Shown: piece by piece, positions 16,543 through 25,405 of the stretch
Position numbering within the stretch: the first letter of the stretch is position 1
Layout: every line of letters starts with the position of its first letter
Source: Oscillospiraceae bacterium
Lineage (GTDB): Bacteria > Bacillota > Clostridia > Oscillospirales > Ruminococcaceae
Assembly (NCBI GenBank): GCA_020024475.1
Contig: JAHHTS010000027.1
Coordinates: 1 to 30,472 of the forward strand
DNA length: 30,472 nucleotides
Reading direction: 5' to 3'
Notes under the pieces: model-generated
Database searches by the model: none
Told to the model about the DNA's origin: nothing
What the model saw: only the letters and a program-made list of their open reading frames with translations
Translations under genes and position numbers: made by a program

Positions 16543-16707
16543 GTTTTTTCGTATAAAATGTAGAATTTTCTATAAAATTATTGTGCAAATAATTCATTTG
16601 TTGATTTTAGGATAGAAAGTTTACATTTTTGCTTGTAAGCAAAGAAAATAGTGTAAATTTCTTAATAAATTTATGTTATGATTTAAATTCACTAATAAAC
16701 ACATATG

Positions 16708-16736
16708 TTGAAGAAATATTGTTTTTATGATATAAT
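16708..16736 (+). promoter_or_regulatory. ruvCAB promoter
   Basis: -35 TTGAAG (16708-16713), 17-bp spacer, -10 TATAAT (16731-16736) preceded by TGA (extended -10). The palindrome ACATATGT (16701-16708) touches the -35. This promoter may drive the whole downstream gene run. Confidence 0.82.
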
Positions 16737-16777
16737 AAATTAGTTTATATATAAATATTTTGTAGGTGGTGTGCTTT

Positions 16778-17281
16778 TTGCGTGTGTTGGGAATTGACCC
16801 AGGTTATGCCATAGTAGGTTACGGTGTGCTTGATTATGAAAAGAATAAATTTTATCCTTTAGAATTTGGGGCAGTTACTACTGATGCGCATACCGATTTT
16901 CAGGAAAGACTAAAAGAAGTTTTCGTACAAATTGATCACATAATTAAACGAATAAAGCCGCAAGCTCTTGCTATTGAAAAACTATTTTTCACAACCAACC
17001 AAAAAACTGTTATTCAGGTAGCTCAAGCCAGGGGTGTGATTTTATTAGCAGCATCTCTTAACGGAATACCAGTTTATGAGTACACGCCTTTGCAGATAAA
17101 ACAATCTGTGACAGGATACGGAAAAGCTATAAAAACTCAGGTTCAGGAAATGACAAAAAACATTTTAAGACTTTCAAAAGTTCCAAAACCAGATGATACT
17201 GCTGATGCACTAGCTGTCGCAATTTGTCACTGTTACTCATATAGATCAAAATTATTTACACAGATAGGAAAAACATTATGA
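16778..17281 (+). CDS. ruvC: Holliday junction resolvase RuvC
   Basis: An endonuclease that cuts Holliday junctions symmetrically, working with RuvAB. The four catalytic acidic residues are D7 (in GIDPG), E67 (AIEKLFF), D140 and D143 (KPDDTADALAVAICH). I chose the TTG at 16778 because it gives the canonical N-terminus MRVLGIDPG and has AGGTGG 8 bp upstream. In-frame GTG codons at 16766 and 16769 lie within or at the ribosome binding site. The resulting 167 residues match the family. The stop overlaps the ruvA start (ATGA). Confidence 0.95.
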   Translation: MRVLGIDPGYAIVGYGVLDYEKNKFYPLEFGAVTTDAHTDFQERLKEVFVQIDHIIKRIKPQALAIEKLFFTTNQKTVIQVAQARGVILLAASLNGIPVYEYTPLQIKQSVTGYGKAIKTQVQEMTKNILRLSKVPKPDDTADALAVAICHCYSYRSKLFTQIGKTL

Positions 17282-17883
17282 TTTATTGCCTTACAGGTAC
17301 TTTAATAGAAAAAACACTTGAATATGTTGTAATAGATGCAGGCGGAGTAGGTTTTTTAGTGTCTGTTCCTTCATCAGTACAAGGTATTTTACCAGCAGAA
17401 GGAGAAAATTGTACGCTTTATACCTATATGTCTGTGAAAGAAGATGCTATTGATTTATATGGATTTGCTGATAAAGCTCAACAAAAAGCGTTCAAAACAC
17501 TTATATCTGTTTCAGGAGTAGGACCAAAAGCTGGTCTTTCCATTTTGTCGGTTCTTTCGCCACAGAAAATAGCCCTTGCAGTTACAACAGGTGATTATAA
17601 AACATTTACAGCTGCTAATGGAATAGGGCCTAAGGTTGCGCAGAGAATTGTTCTTGAACTAAAAGGAAAATTTTCAAATGATGATGTGGCTGGTGTTTCC
17701 CTAGAAGATATTTCTAAAACAGCAGTGGCAACCGGAAGCGTAAGTCAGGCAATCAGTGCTCTTATTGCTCTCGGATATAATCAAAGTCAAGCTGCGTTAG
17801 CTATTTCAAAACTTGACGCAGATAGTGATGTGCAAACACTTATAAAACAAGCGCTTAAGCTTTTGGCAGGAGGTAAAATTTAG
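17278..17883 (+). CDS. ruvA: Holliday junction branch migration protein RuvA
   Basis: RuvA tetramers bind the four-way junction and load the RuvB motors. The N-terminal OB-fold domain begins MIYCLTGTLIEK. Two helix-hairpin-helix motifs follow (LISVSGVGPKAGLSIL and AANGIGPKVAQRIV), then a flexible linker and the C-terminal domain III that contacts RuvB. The 201 residues are normal. The ATG overlaps the ruvC stop by 4 nt, and the ruvB GTG overlaps its stop by 1 nt. Confidence 0.97.
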   Translation: MIYCLTGTLIEKTLEYVVIDAGGVGFLVSVPSSVQGILPAEGENCTLYTYMSVKEDAIDLYGFADKAQQKAFKTLISVSGVGPKAGLSILSVLSPQKIALAVTTGDYKTFTAANGIGPKVAQRIVLELKGKFSNDDVAGVSLEDISKTAVATGSVSQAISALIALGYNQSQAALAISKLDADSDVQTLIKQALKLLAGGKI

Positions 17884-18938
17884 TGAATAATATCGGGTTT
17901 CAAGATACCGAACGCCTTATGAGTACTTCGGCAATTTCAGAAGATAATGATAATGAAAACTCTTTAAGACCAAAATCTCTTGATGATTATATCGGTCAAG
18001 AGAAGCTGAAAGATAACCTCAATATATATTTACAAGCTGCAAAAATGAGAGGAGAACCACTTGATCATATATTGCTTTATGGTCCACCAGGTCTTGGTAA
18101 AACAACTTTAGCAGGTGTAATTGCCAATGAGATGGGTGTTAATATAAGGGTTACAAGTGGGCCAGCAATAGAAAAACCAGGTGACCTTGCAGCTCTTCTC
18201 ACAAACTTAGAAGAAGGGGATGTTCTTTTTATAGATGAAATCCACCGTATGTCACGACAAGTAGAAGAAGTTCTGTACCCTGCTTTGGAAGATTTTGCCC
18301 TTGATATTATCATAGGGAAAGGGCCTTCTGCACAGTCGATAAGAATAAATCTTCCTAAGTTCACTCTTATTGGTGCAACTACAAGAGCTGGACAAATGTC
18401 AAGTCCACTTCGTGATAGATTCGGTGTTATACTTAAACTTGAAATGTATAGTGATGATGAACTTTCTAAAATTATTACTCGTTCAGCAGGTATATTAAAT
18501 ATAGAATGTGAACATGATGGGGCATTGGCTTTGGCTAAATGTTCAAGAGGGACACCTCGTGTAGCTAACAGACTTTTAAGAAGAGTCAGGGATTTTGCAC
18601 AGGTAAAAGGCAATGGTATAATTGATCTAGATATAGCAAAAGAATCCTTAAAAAGAATGGATATAGATGAACTCGGACTTGATAATTTAGACAGAACTCT
18701 TATGAAAGCGATTATAAATATGTATTCAGGTGGTCCTGTGGGACTTGAAACACTTGCAGCAGCTATTGGTGAGGAATCTGTTACGCTTGAGGATGTTTGT
18801 GAACCATATTTAATGCAGCTGGGATTTTTATCACGAACACCAAGGGGGAGAATAGTTACAAATCTTGCTTATCAGCATTTAAATATTAAAAATCCTAACG
18901 CACAAAATGATGTAATTCAACAATCTTTTGATGATTAA
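17883..18938 (+). CDS. ruvB: Holliday junction branch migration ATPase RuvB
   Basis: An AAA+ motor that drives branch migration with RuvA. The N-terminal RuvB signature RPKSLDDYIGQEKLK is followed by Walker A GPPGLGKT (67-74), Walker B FIDEIHR, and the sensor segment GATTRAGQMSSPLRDRFG. The C-terminal winged-helix domain contains EPYLMQLGFLSRTPRGR. It starts with GTG at 17883, 9 bp after a perfect AGGAGG. The 351-residue length includes a short acidic N-terminal extension before the core. Confidence 0.97.
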   Translation: MNNIGFQDTERLMSTSAISEDNDNENSLRPKSLDDYIGQEKLKDNLNIYLQAAKMRGEPLDHILLYGPPGLGKTTLAGVIANEMGVNIRVTSGPAIEKPGDLAALLTNLEEGDVLFIDEIHRMSRQVEEVLYPALEDFALDIIIGKGPSAQSIRINLPKFTLIGATTRAGQMSSPLRDRFGVILKLEMYSDDELSKIITRSAGILNIECEHDGALALAKCSRGTPRVANRLLRRVRDFAQVKGNGIIDLDIAKESLKRMDIDELGLDNLDRTLMKAIINMYSGGPVGLETLAAAIGEESVTLEDVCEPYLMQLGFLSRTPRGRIVTNLAYQHLNIKNPNAQNDVIQQSFDD

Positions 18939-18953
18939 AAAGGAATTTTATTT

Positions 18954-20618
18954 ATGATAGCTTTAAACAAAATATCATTTATTATTTCGTGCTTGTGTTG
19001 TTTGATTATATTTTTGCCGATAAAAAAACATTTTAAATTTAATATGGAATTAATAATAGAAAAAAATCATAAATTGATTCTTTTTTCTATATTCGTCATA
19101 GGTGTATGTGTAAGATTTTATAAGTTAACAGAATTACCATTTGGATTAAATATAGATGAATATGCTATGGCTTATGATGCGTTTGCACTTTCAAATTTTG
19201 GTATGGACAGATATTTAATGACTTATCCTATCTACCTTATAAATTTTGGAGGAGGGCAAAGTGCTTTAATGGCATACATGGTAGGAATATTTTATAAGAT
19301 ATTTGGAAATGGAAGTGTATTTTCAATTAGACTGCCTGCTGCATTAATGGGATCTTTGTCGATTTTAATTGTGTATTATGTAGGGAAAAATGCATTTAAT
19401 AATGTAATAGGAGTAATGTCAGCATTCTTCATGGCAATATTCCCTTCATGTATAATGATGTCAAGATTTGGAATGGACTGTTATTTAATGTATAGTTTTT
19501 GTATGCTTGCTGTGGCAAGTTTAATATATGCAGTAAGTAAACAGAAAACTATAATTTATTTTATTTCAGGATTTTTGTTTGGGATATCTTTATACACCTA
19601 TGCCATATCCTATATATTTGTTCCAATAGTAATTCTCATAAGTATATTATACCTTATAATATATAGAAAGATAACTTTAAAACACCTTGTAGTTATGGGA
19701 GTATCAACTTTTATTATGGCATTTCCTCTTATGGCGATGATAGCTGTAAATAACGATATGATAGTGCCATTTAATATAGGCAAAATTACGATAACTGTAT
19801 TACCAGAATATAGAGGATCAGATATATCCATAACAAATGTAAAATATATCAAAGAAGCATTGAAAAGTATTTTTATTTTTGATGGATGGGAATATAATTC
19901 TGACCCGATTTTTAATACAACTTATCTGTTTACACTTCCAATGATAATTTCTGGAACGCTTATAGCCATAAAAGAATTTGCTTGGACAATACACAAAAAA
20001 GAATTTAGTTTTAGGTTTATTGTTATTGCATATCTTATAGGTTCTGCTATATGTTTAATGCTTATATCTTCTGTTAATGTTAATAAATTAAATGTTGTAT
20101 ACCCGATATTAGCAATATTTTCTGGAATAGCTATTACTGAAATTTTAAAAAAGTCTGAGATAGCATTTACCATGGTTATTGTAATAAGTTGCATAACTTT
20201 TGCCGAATTTACAACATACTATTTTAGCCCTTACTCATATCGGAACAATCCACCGTTATTTGGTGGAAATGTTAAGCAAGTTGTAGAATTTGTTGAAACT
20301 AATTATCCTGGAAGATATACATATATATGTGATTCTGAAAATGACACGAAATATCCTGGATTGGCTTTAGCTACGATGACATCACCTGAAAAATATAATA
20401 AGTTTAAAGATACTAACTCAATAGATGAATATCATTTAAAATTGCCTGTATATTATGATGAAAATGGAGTTTTAAAGGAAGAATTTTATGAAAATTGTAT
20501 TTATGCAATTCAAAAAATAGATAAAAGAGAGACTTATGAATATATACGAAAAAGATTAAAAGAGATAGGTTTTTCAAAATTTGATACAGATTATTACGAT
20601 GTTTTTTATTATGACTAA
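18954..20618 (+). CDS. Polytopic GT-C-type glycosyltransferase (ArnT/PMT-like)
   Basis: A 554-residue integral membrane protein with about ten or more hydrophobic helices. It resembles the GT-C superfamily of lipid-linked sugar transferases (PMT, ArnT and RgtA-like, family 39/83 type). The Asp-Glu pair D68-E69 in GLNIDEYAMAYDA sits in the first extracytoplasmic loop, where these enzymes keep catalytic/metal-binding acidic residues. The last 120 or so residues form a soluble C-terminal domain with a dense Tyr/Asp content. By family analogy it would transfer a sugar from a polyprenyl-phosphate donor to an extracytoplasmic acceptor; donor and acceptor are unknown. It lies between ruvB and glmM with 15-bp gaps. 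AAGGA precedes the ATG. Confidence 0.78.
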   Translation: MIALNKISFIISCLCCLIIFLPIKKHFKFNMELIIEKNHKLILFSIFVIGVCVRFYKLTELPFGLNIDEYAMAYDAFALSNFGMDRYLMTYPIYLINFGGGQSALMAYMVGIFYKIFGNGSVFSIRLPAALMGSLSILIVYYVGKNAFNNVIGVMSAFFMAIFPSCIMMSRFGMDCYLMYSFCMLAVASLIYAVSKQKTIIYFISGFLFGISLYTYAISYIFVPIVILISILYLIIYRKITLKHLVVMGVSTFIMAFPLMAMIAVNNDMIVPFNIGKITITVLPEYRGSDISITNVKYIKEALKSIFIFDGWEYNSDPIFNTTYLFTLPMIISGTLIAIKEFAWTIHKKEFSFRFIVIAYLIGSAICLMLISSVNVNKLNVVYPILAIFSGIAITEILKKSEIAFTMVIVISCITFAEFTTYYFSPYSYRNNPPLFGGNVKQVVEFVETNYPGRYTYICDSENDTKYPGLALATMTSPEKYNKFKDTNSIDEYHLKLPVYYDENGVLKEEFYENCIYAIQKIDKRETYEYIRKRLKEIGFSKFDTDYYDVFYYD

Positions 20619-20633
20619 ATAAGGAGAAAAATA

Positions 20634-21989
20634 ATGGGAAGACTTTTTGGTACAGATGGTGTTCGTGGTATAGCAGGTAGCGAACTTACACCTGAACTAG
20701 CAATAGATATTGGTCGTGCTGCTGCTCAGGTTCTTATTGGACATACGGATCATAGGCCTGTGGTCTTGATTGGTAAAGATACAAGAATTTCAGGCGATAT
20801 GCTTGAAAATGCACTTTGCGCTGGATTCTGTAGTGTTGGTGCTGATGTGAAATTAGCAGGAGTGGTTCCAACTCCAGCTATAGCTTATCTTGTTAAAAAA
20901 TATGGATATGATGCTGGTGTTGTTATATCAGCAAGCCATAACCCAATGGAATTTAATGGTATTAAAATTTTTAAAGGTGATGGATATAAACTTCCTGATG
21001 AAATAGAAAATGAAATAGAAACACTTATTATTGATAAAAATGAAAAGCTTATTAATGTTACAGGTGAAAAAATGGGTTCAGTTAGCAAGGTCGATACGGC
21101 GGTGAGAGATTATGTTGATTACATAAAAACTGCTTGTGATAGTGATTTGTCAGAACTTAAAGTTGTTTTTGATTGTGCTAATGGTGCTTCAGCTATGACA
21201 GCTCCTATTTTGTTTACAGAGCTTGGTATAAAAGCTAAATTTATTGGAAATGAACCAGATGGTACAAATATTAATAAGGATTGTGGTTCAACGCATATTG
21301 AAAAGCTTGCCGAATATGTAATAAAAAATAACTTTGATTGTGGATTTGCTTTCGATGGAGATGCAGACAGATGTTTAGCAGTTGACGAAAAAGGTGATCT
21401 TATTGACGGCGATAAGATTATTGCTATTCTTGCTACAAGAAAAAAAGCTAAAGGTACACTTAATCAAAATACTGCTGTTGCAACTGTTATGTCCAATCTT
21501 GGGTTTATCAATCATATGAAAAAATGTGGTATTGAGGTTGTTACAACAGCGGTTGGAGATAGGTATGTTCTTGAAGAAATGAGGGCGAAAGGATATAATC
21601 TTGGTGGTGAACAATCTGGTCATGTAATCTTGTCGGACTTTGCAACAACAGGAGACGGTCAGCTTACAGCTGTAAGTCTAATGAATTTTTTTGCAAAAGA
21701 AAAGGATAAGAAAGTTAGCGCTTTTAATTCTTGCTACTCAAAGTACCCACAGGTTCTTATTAATGTTAGAACCACACCAGAAGGTAAGGCAAAATATAAA
21801 ACCGATGGATATATAGAAGGTTTTATAGAATCAAAACAGCAACAGCTTATGGGAGAAGGCCGTGTTCTTGTAAGACTTTCAGGAACTGAACCACTAATTC
21901 GTGTAATGGTTGAAGGTCAGAATCTTAATCAAATAAATGCTATTGCAAAAGAAATTCGGGAAAAAATTGAAGAAAGACTTAGTTTATAA
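20634..21989 (+). CDS. glmM: Phosphoglucosamine mutase
   Basis: Interconverts glucosamine-6-phosphate and glucosamine-1-phosphate on the way to UDP-GlcNAc and peptidoglycan. The N-terminal MGRLFGTDGVRG, the phosphoserine loop ISASHNPMEFNGIK (phosphoserine at S101), the metal-binding loop FDGDADRC, the sugar-binding GGEQSGHV and the phosphate-binding RLSGTEPLIRVMVE are all present. The 451-residue length is standard. The pattern matches GlmM rather than phosphomannomutase or phosphoglucomutase. AAGGAG precedes the ATG. Confidence 0.97.
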   Translation: MGRLFGTDGVRGIAGSELTPELAIDIGRAAAQVLIGHTDHRPVVLIGKDTRISGDMLENALCAGFCSVGADVKLAGVVPTPAIAYLVKKYGYDAGVVISASHNPMEFNGIKIFKGDGYKLPDEIENEIETLIIDKNEKLINVTGEKMGSVSKVDTAVRDYVDYIKTACDSDLSELKVVFDCANGASAMTAPILFTELGIKAKFIGNEPDGTNINKDCGSTHIEKLAEYVIKNNFDCGFAFDGDADRCLAVDEKGDLIDGDKIIAILATRKKAKGTLNQNTAVATVMSNLGFINHMKKCGIEVVTTAVGDRYVLEEMRAKGYNLGGEQSGHVILSDFATTGDGQLTAVSLMNFFAKEKDKKVSAFNSCYSKYPQVLINVRTTPEGKAKYKTDGYIEGFIESKQQQLMGEGRVLVRLSGTEPLIRVMVEGQNLNQINAIAKEIREKIEERLSL

Positions 21990-22006
21990 TATAAAGGAAT
22001 TGTTTA

Positions 22007-22882
22007 ATGAGAGCAGATAATAAATGGCAAGACTATAAATTGCTTGATGCGACAGATGGCTATCGTCTTGAAAGCTGGAGAGATATTATTTTAGTACGCC
22101 CTGACCCACAAGTAGTATGGAAATTTGAAAAAAAGAGTCCACTTTGGGAAAAAGCCCATGCAGTATACCATCGCTCATCATCAGGTGGTGGAAGTTGGGA
22201 ATATCGCAAAAAGTTTCCACAAAAATGGAATGTAGAATACGATACAATGACTTTTGCGGTTTCACCAACTGGTTTTAAACATACAGGTTTGTTTCCGGAG
22301 CAGGCAACAAACTGGGATGAATACGCTAAGATGATAAAAAAAGAAAATAGAGAAATCAATGTCCTTAATCTTTTTGGATATACAGGAGGTGCTACTTTGG
22401 CATGTGCATCAGCAGGTGCAAAAGTGTGTCATGTTGATTCATCTAAAGGCATGGTTGCATGGGGCAAAGAAAATGCAGAATTGTCAAACCTTAGTGATAG
22501 ACCAATACGCTGGATAGTAGATGATTGTATAAAATTTGTTCAAAGAGAGATTAGGCGAGGAAATAAATACGACGGAATTATTATGGATCCACCGAGCTAT
22601 GGTAGAGGTCCTAATGGTGAGGTTTGGAAACTAGAAGATAATATCTTTCAACTTTTGGAACTTTGTAGTCAAATTATTTCTGATGATCCTTTGTTTGTAG
22701 CGGTAAACAGCTATACAACTGGTATATCTCCAAGTGTTATGGAATATATGCTTGATGTTATTATGAGAGATAAATATAAAGGAAAGGTTTCTGCCCAGGA
22801 AATTGGTTTAACTGTACAGTCAACAGGAATGGCCTTACCTTGTGGCAGTACAGCATTCTGGAAAAAAGAAGGACACGAATAA
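22007..22882 (+). CDS. Class I SAM-dependent methyltransferase (RlmI/RlmK-like)
   Basis: A 291-residue Rossmann-fold methyltransferase resembling the catalytic half of the RlmI/RlmK-type 23S rRNA methyltransferases. Motif I is NVLNLFGYTGGATLACASAG, and the acidic strand end is HVDSSKGMVAWGKEN. The catalytic motif is IIMDPPSYGRGPNGEVW. The N-terminal PUA domain of RlmI is not apparent. Instead there is a short region rich in Trp and aromatic residues. Its substrate is therefore probably rRNA but not proven. AAGGA precedes the ATG, and the stop overlaps the ecfA1 ATG (TAATG). Confidence 0.84.
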   Translation: MRADNKWQDYKLLDATDGYRLESWRDIILVRPDPQVVWKFEKKSPLWEKAHAVYHRSSSGGGSWEYRKKFPQKWNVEYDTMTFAVSPTGFKHTGLFPEQATNWDEYAKMIKKENREINVLNLFGYTGGATLACASAGAKVCHVDSSKGMVAWGKENAELSNLSDRPIRWIVDDCIKFVQREIRRGNKYDGIIMDPPSYGRGPNGEVWKLEDNIFQLLELCSQIISDDPLFVAVNSYTTGISPSVMEYMLDVIMRDKYKGKVSAQEIGLTVQSTGMALPCGSTAFWKKEGHE

Positions 22883-23718
22883 TGGAAAATATTTTGAAAG
22901 CTGAAAATGTGTGGTTTCGTTATACAGAAGAAAGTGATTGGATTTTAAAGGGAATCAATCTTGATGTAAAAAAAGGTGAGTTTTTGGCTATTTTGGGATC
23001 TAACGGTTGTGGCAAATCTACACTAGCAAAACATTTTAATGCAATTTTAGTGCCTGGTAAAGGCGATGTTACGGTTCGGAATATTAACACTAAAGAAGAA
23101 GAAAAACTGCTGGACATTCGTCAAAAAGTAGGAATGGTGTTTCAAAATCCAGACAATCAAATAGTAGCTACAATTGTTGAAGATGATGTTGCTTTTGCAC
23201 TAGAAAATATAGGTGTTTCCCCAAAAGAAATGCGTGAAAGAATAGATGATGCAATGAAGAAAACTGGAATTTATGAGTTTAGAAATAAAGCCCCTCATAA
23301 CCTTTCAGGTGGTCAGAAACAGCGTGTTGCTATTGCTGGAATTATTGCAATGAGACCAGAGTGTATAGTTCTAGATGAACCAACTGCAATGCTAGACCCT
23401 ATGGGAAGAGAAGCAGTTATAAATACGATAAAAAGTCTTAATAAAGAATATGGTATCACAGTAGTATTGATTACACATTACATGGATGAAGCCGCACAGG
23501 CTGACAGAATTGTTGTTATGAATGAAGGTAGAGTTGAAAAGATTGGAACACCTAAAGAAATATTTTCGCAGGTAGAATGGATAAAAAGCCTAGCACTTGA
23601 TGTTCCACAAACAAGTGATCTTGCTTGGCAAATTAATCAGCATGGATACAATCTTTCAACATCAGCAATTTCAATTGATGAATGTGCGAATCAGCTTTAT
23701 AAGTTTTTGGAGGAATAA
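22882..23718 (+). CDS. ecfA1: ECF transporter ATPase EcfA1
   Basis: One of two ABC ATPases energizing group II energy-coupling factor vitamin/metal transporters. Walker A is GSNGCGKST (39-47), the Q-loop region is VGMVFQNPDNQIVA, the signature is LSGGQKQR, Walker B is CIVLDEPTAMLDP, and the switch histidine is in VLITHYMDEA. I chose the ATG at 22882 (MENILKAENVW), giving 278 residues. It overlaps the previous stop by one base and has AAGAAGGA upstream. Longer in-frame starts would run into the methyltransferase gene. Confidence 0.95.
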   Translation: MENILKAENVWFRYTEESDWILKGINLDVKKGEFLAILGSNGCGKSTLAKHFNAILVPGKGDVTVRNINTKEEEKLLDIRQKVGMVFQNPDNQIVATIVEDDVAFALENIGVSPKEMRERIDDAMKKTGIYEFRNKAPHNLSGGQKQRVAIAGIIAMRPECIVLDEPTAMLDPMGREAVINTIKSLNKEYGITVVLITHYMDEAAQADRIVVMNEGRVEKIGTPKEIFSQVEWIKSLALDVPQTSDLAWQINQHGYNLSTSAISIDECANQLYKFLEE

Positions 23719-23720
23719 AA

Positions 23721-24593
23721 TTGTCTGTTTTAAAAGTAGAAAATCTTTCTTATACATATAATGTAGGTATGCCTGGTGAAACAAAAGCACTAAATAATAT
23801 CAATATTGATATTGAAGAAGGCACATTTGTTGGCGTAATTGGTCATACTGGATGTGGCAAAAGTACACTTATAGGCCATTTTAACGGACTTACAAAGCCT
23901 CAACAAGGAAGAATCCTTCTTGATGGAAAAGATATTTGGACAGAATGGGAAGATATACGACAAGTTAGATTTAATGTAGGACTTGTTTTTCAGTACCCTG
24001 AGTATCAGCTTTTTGAAGAAACTTGTTATCAAGATATCGCTTTTGGACCTAAAAATATGGGATTATCCGAAGAAGAAGTAGACAAGCGAGTAAAAATGGC
24101 AGCAAAATTTTGTGGTATCACAGATGAAATGCTAAAAGGCTCACCATTTGATCTTTCAGGTGGTCAAAAAAGAAGAATAGCCATTGCTGGTATAATTGCT
24201 ATGATGCCTAAAGTACTTGTACTTGATGAGCCTTGTGCAGGACTTGATCCAGAAGGTCGCGAACTTATTCTTTCGCAAGTTAAAAATTATCAGCTTACTA
24301 CTGGCGCAACTATTATTCTTGTTTCACATTCAATGGAAGATATAGCAAATTATGCTGATAAGGTTTTGGTAATGGAGCATGGAACAATTTATAAATACGC
24401 TAAAACTGAAGAAGTTTTTAAAGACGCTGAAAATCTTTCTCGAATGGGCCTTGGCATACCTGATGTAACAAGAGTTTTTCTAAAGCTTAAAGAAAAAGGT
24501 GTTAATATTGCAACAGATGTGTATACAATTCCATATGCAGTAAAAACATTGCTCAAATATAAACAAGAGAAGGAGGCTGCAAAAAATGCTTAA
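23721..24593 (+). CDS. ecfA2: ECF transporter ATPase EcfA2
   Basis: The second ATPase of the ECF heterodimer. Walker A is GHTGCGKST (41-49), the Q-loop region is VGLVFQYPEYQLFEET, the signature is LSGGQKRR, Walker B is VLVLDEPCAGLDPEG, and the H-loop is ILVSHSMED. The N-terminal YTYNVGMPGETKAL is typical of EcfA2. Translation starts at TTG 23721, 6 bp after GGAGGA. It is 290 residues long, and its end overlaps ecfT by 8 nt. Confidence 0.95.
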   Translation: MSVLKVENLSYTYNVGMPGETKALNNINIDIEEGTFVGVIGHTGCGKSTLIGHFNGLTKPQQGRILLDGKDIWTEWEDIRQVRFNVGLVFQYPEYQLFEETCYQDIAFGPKNMGLSEEEVDKRVKMAAKFCGITDEMLKGSPFDLSGGQKRRIAIAGIIAMMPKVLVLDEPCAGLDPEGRELILSQVKNYQLTTGATIILVSHSMEDIANYADKVLVMEHGTIYKYAKTEEVFKDAENLSRMGLGIPDVTRVFLKLKEKGVNIATDVYTIPYAVKTLLKYKQEKEAAKNA

Positions 24594-25404
24594 AGATATT
24601 ACAATAGGTCAACATTTTCCTGGCAATAGTCCTGTTCACAAACTTGATGCTAGATTTAAAATACTTATAACAATAGGATATGTTGTTGTATTATTTATGA
24701 GTACAAACTTTGTAGGGCTTGCATTATCAGCAGTATTCTTGCTCACAGTGTATAAAATTAGCAAAATACCTCTTAAAATGCTCAAGAAAAGTTTGAAACC
24801 AATGATGCCATTGATTTTTTTTACGGTTGTACTTAATCTGTTTTTTATCAAAGGTCCTGGTGCTCCACTCATTTCAATTTGGAAAATCAAAATTTACCTC
24901 GAAGGGGTTTTATTTTGCGTTGTTATGGTTGCGAGAATTATTCTGCTTATTTGTGGTACATCTTTGTTAACATATACTACAAGTCCTTTGGCTCTTACAG
25001 ATGGCCTAGAGTCTTTACTTAAACCACTAAATAAAATTAACTTTCCTGTGCACGAAATGTCAATGATGATGACAATCGCTCTGAGATTTATACCTACACT
25101 TATTGAAGAGACAGATAAAATTATGTCTGCACAAAAATCTCGTGGTGCTATGCTTGATTCTGGCAAATTTAAAGATAGAATAAAAGCGCTTGTTCCTATT
25201 TTGATACCATTGTTTATCTCTTCATTCCGTCGAGCAACAGAACTTGCAACTGCTATGGAATGCCGTTGTTATCATGGTGGTGAGGGAAGAACTAGGTTAA
25301 AACAATTGGTTATAACAAAAAGTGATATAATTAGTACTGTTTTATGTATTATTTGCTTTGCTATTATTATTTCAACAAGAAGCTTTTTTACTCGGGTGAT
25401 TTAA
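24586..25404 (+). CDS. ecfT: ECF transporter transmembrane subunit EcfT
   Basis: The membrane scaffold coupling the EcfA1A2 ATPases to interchangeable substrate-binding S components. The N-terminal SPVHKLDARFKIL is a family hallmark. About five membrane segments follow. The two cytosolic coupling regions carry the Ala/Arg/Gly-type motifs AQKSRGAML and AMECRCYHGGEGRTR. Length 272 residues. GGAGG lies upstream within ecfA2. No S-component gene is nearby, consistent with a shared group II module. Confidence 0.94.
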   Translation: MLKDITIGQHFPGNSPVHKLDARFKILITIGYVVVLFMSTNFVGLALSAVFLLTVYKISKIPLKMLKKSLKPMMPLIFFTVVLNLFFIKGPGAPLISIWKIKIYLEGVLFCVVMVARIILLICGTSLLTYTTSPLALTDGLESLLKPLNKINFPVHEMSMMMTIALRFIPTLIEETDKIMSAQKSRGAMLDSGKFKDRIKALVPILIPLFISSFRRATELATAMECRCYHGGEGRTRLKQLVITKSDIISTVLCIICFAIIISTRSFFTRVI

Positions 25405-25405
25405 C

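Larger units (their letters stand above)
16464..16777. other. Divergent typA-ruvC intergenic region with inverted repeats
   Basis: About 310 bp without a gene. It holds the typA promoter, the ruvC promoter and two inverted repeats between them. AATTATT-GTGCA-AATAATT is at 16576-16594. TTTGCTT-GT-AAGCAAA at 16628-16643 is itself nested inside TTTACA (16620-16625) and TGTAAA (16652-16657). The second, compact element looks operator-like. AT-rich composition makes the first less meaningful. I see no ORF or recognisable RNA family. Confidence 0.5.

Noticed and set aside
16464..16777. A small protein or known non-coding RNA in the typA-ruvC gap
   Set aside because: No ORF with a ribosome binding site and no recognisable RNA family core; only promoters and inverted repeats could be supported.
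18077..18613. Minus-strand open frame of 178 codons
   Set aside because: Complete overlap with ruvB, whose AAA+ motifs are intact. No ribosome binding site or recognisable protein.
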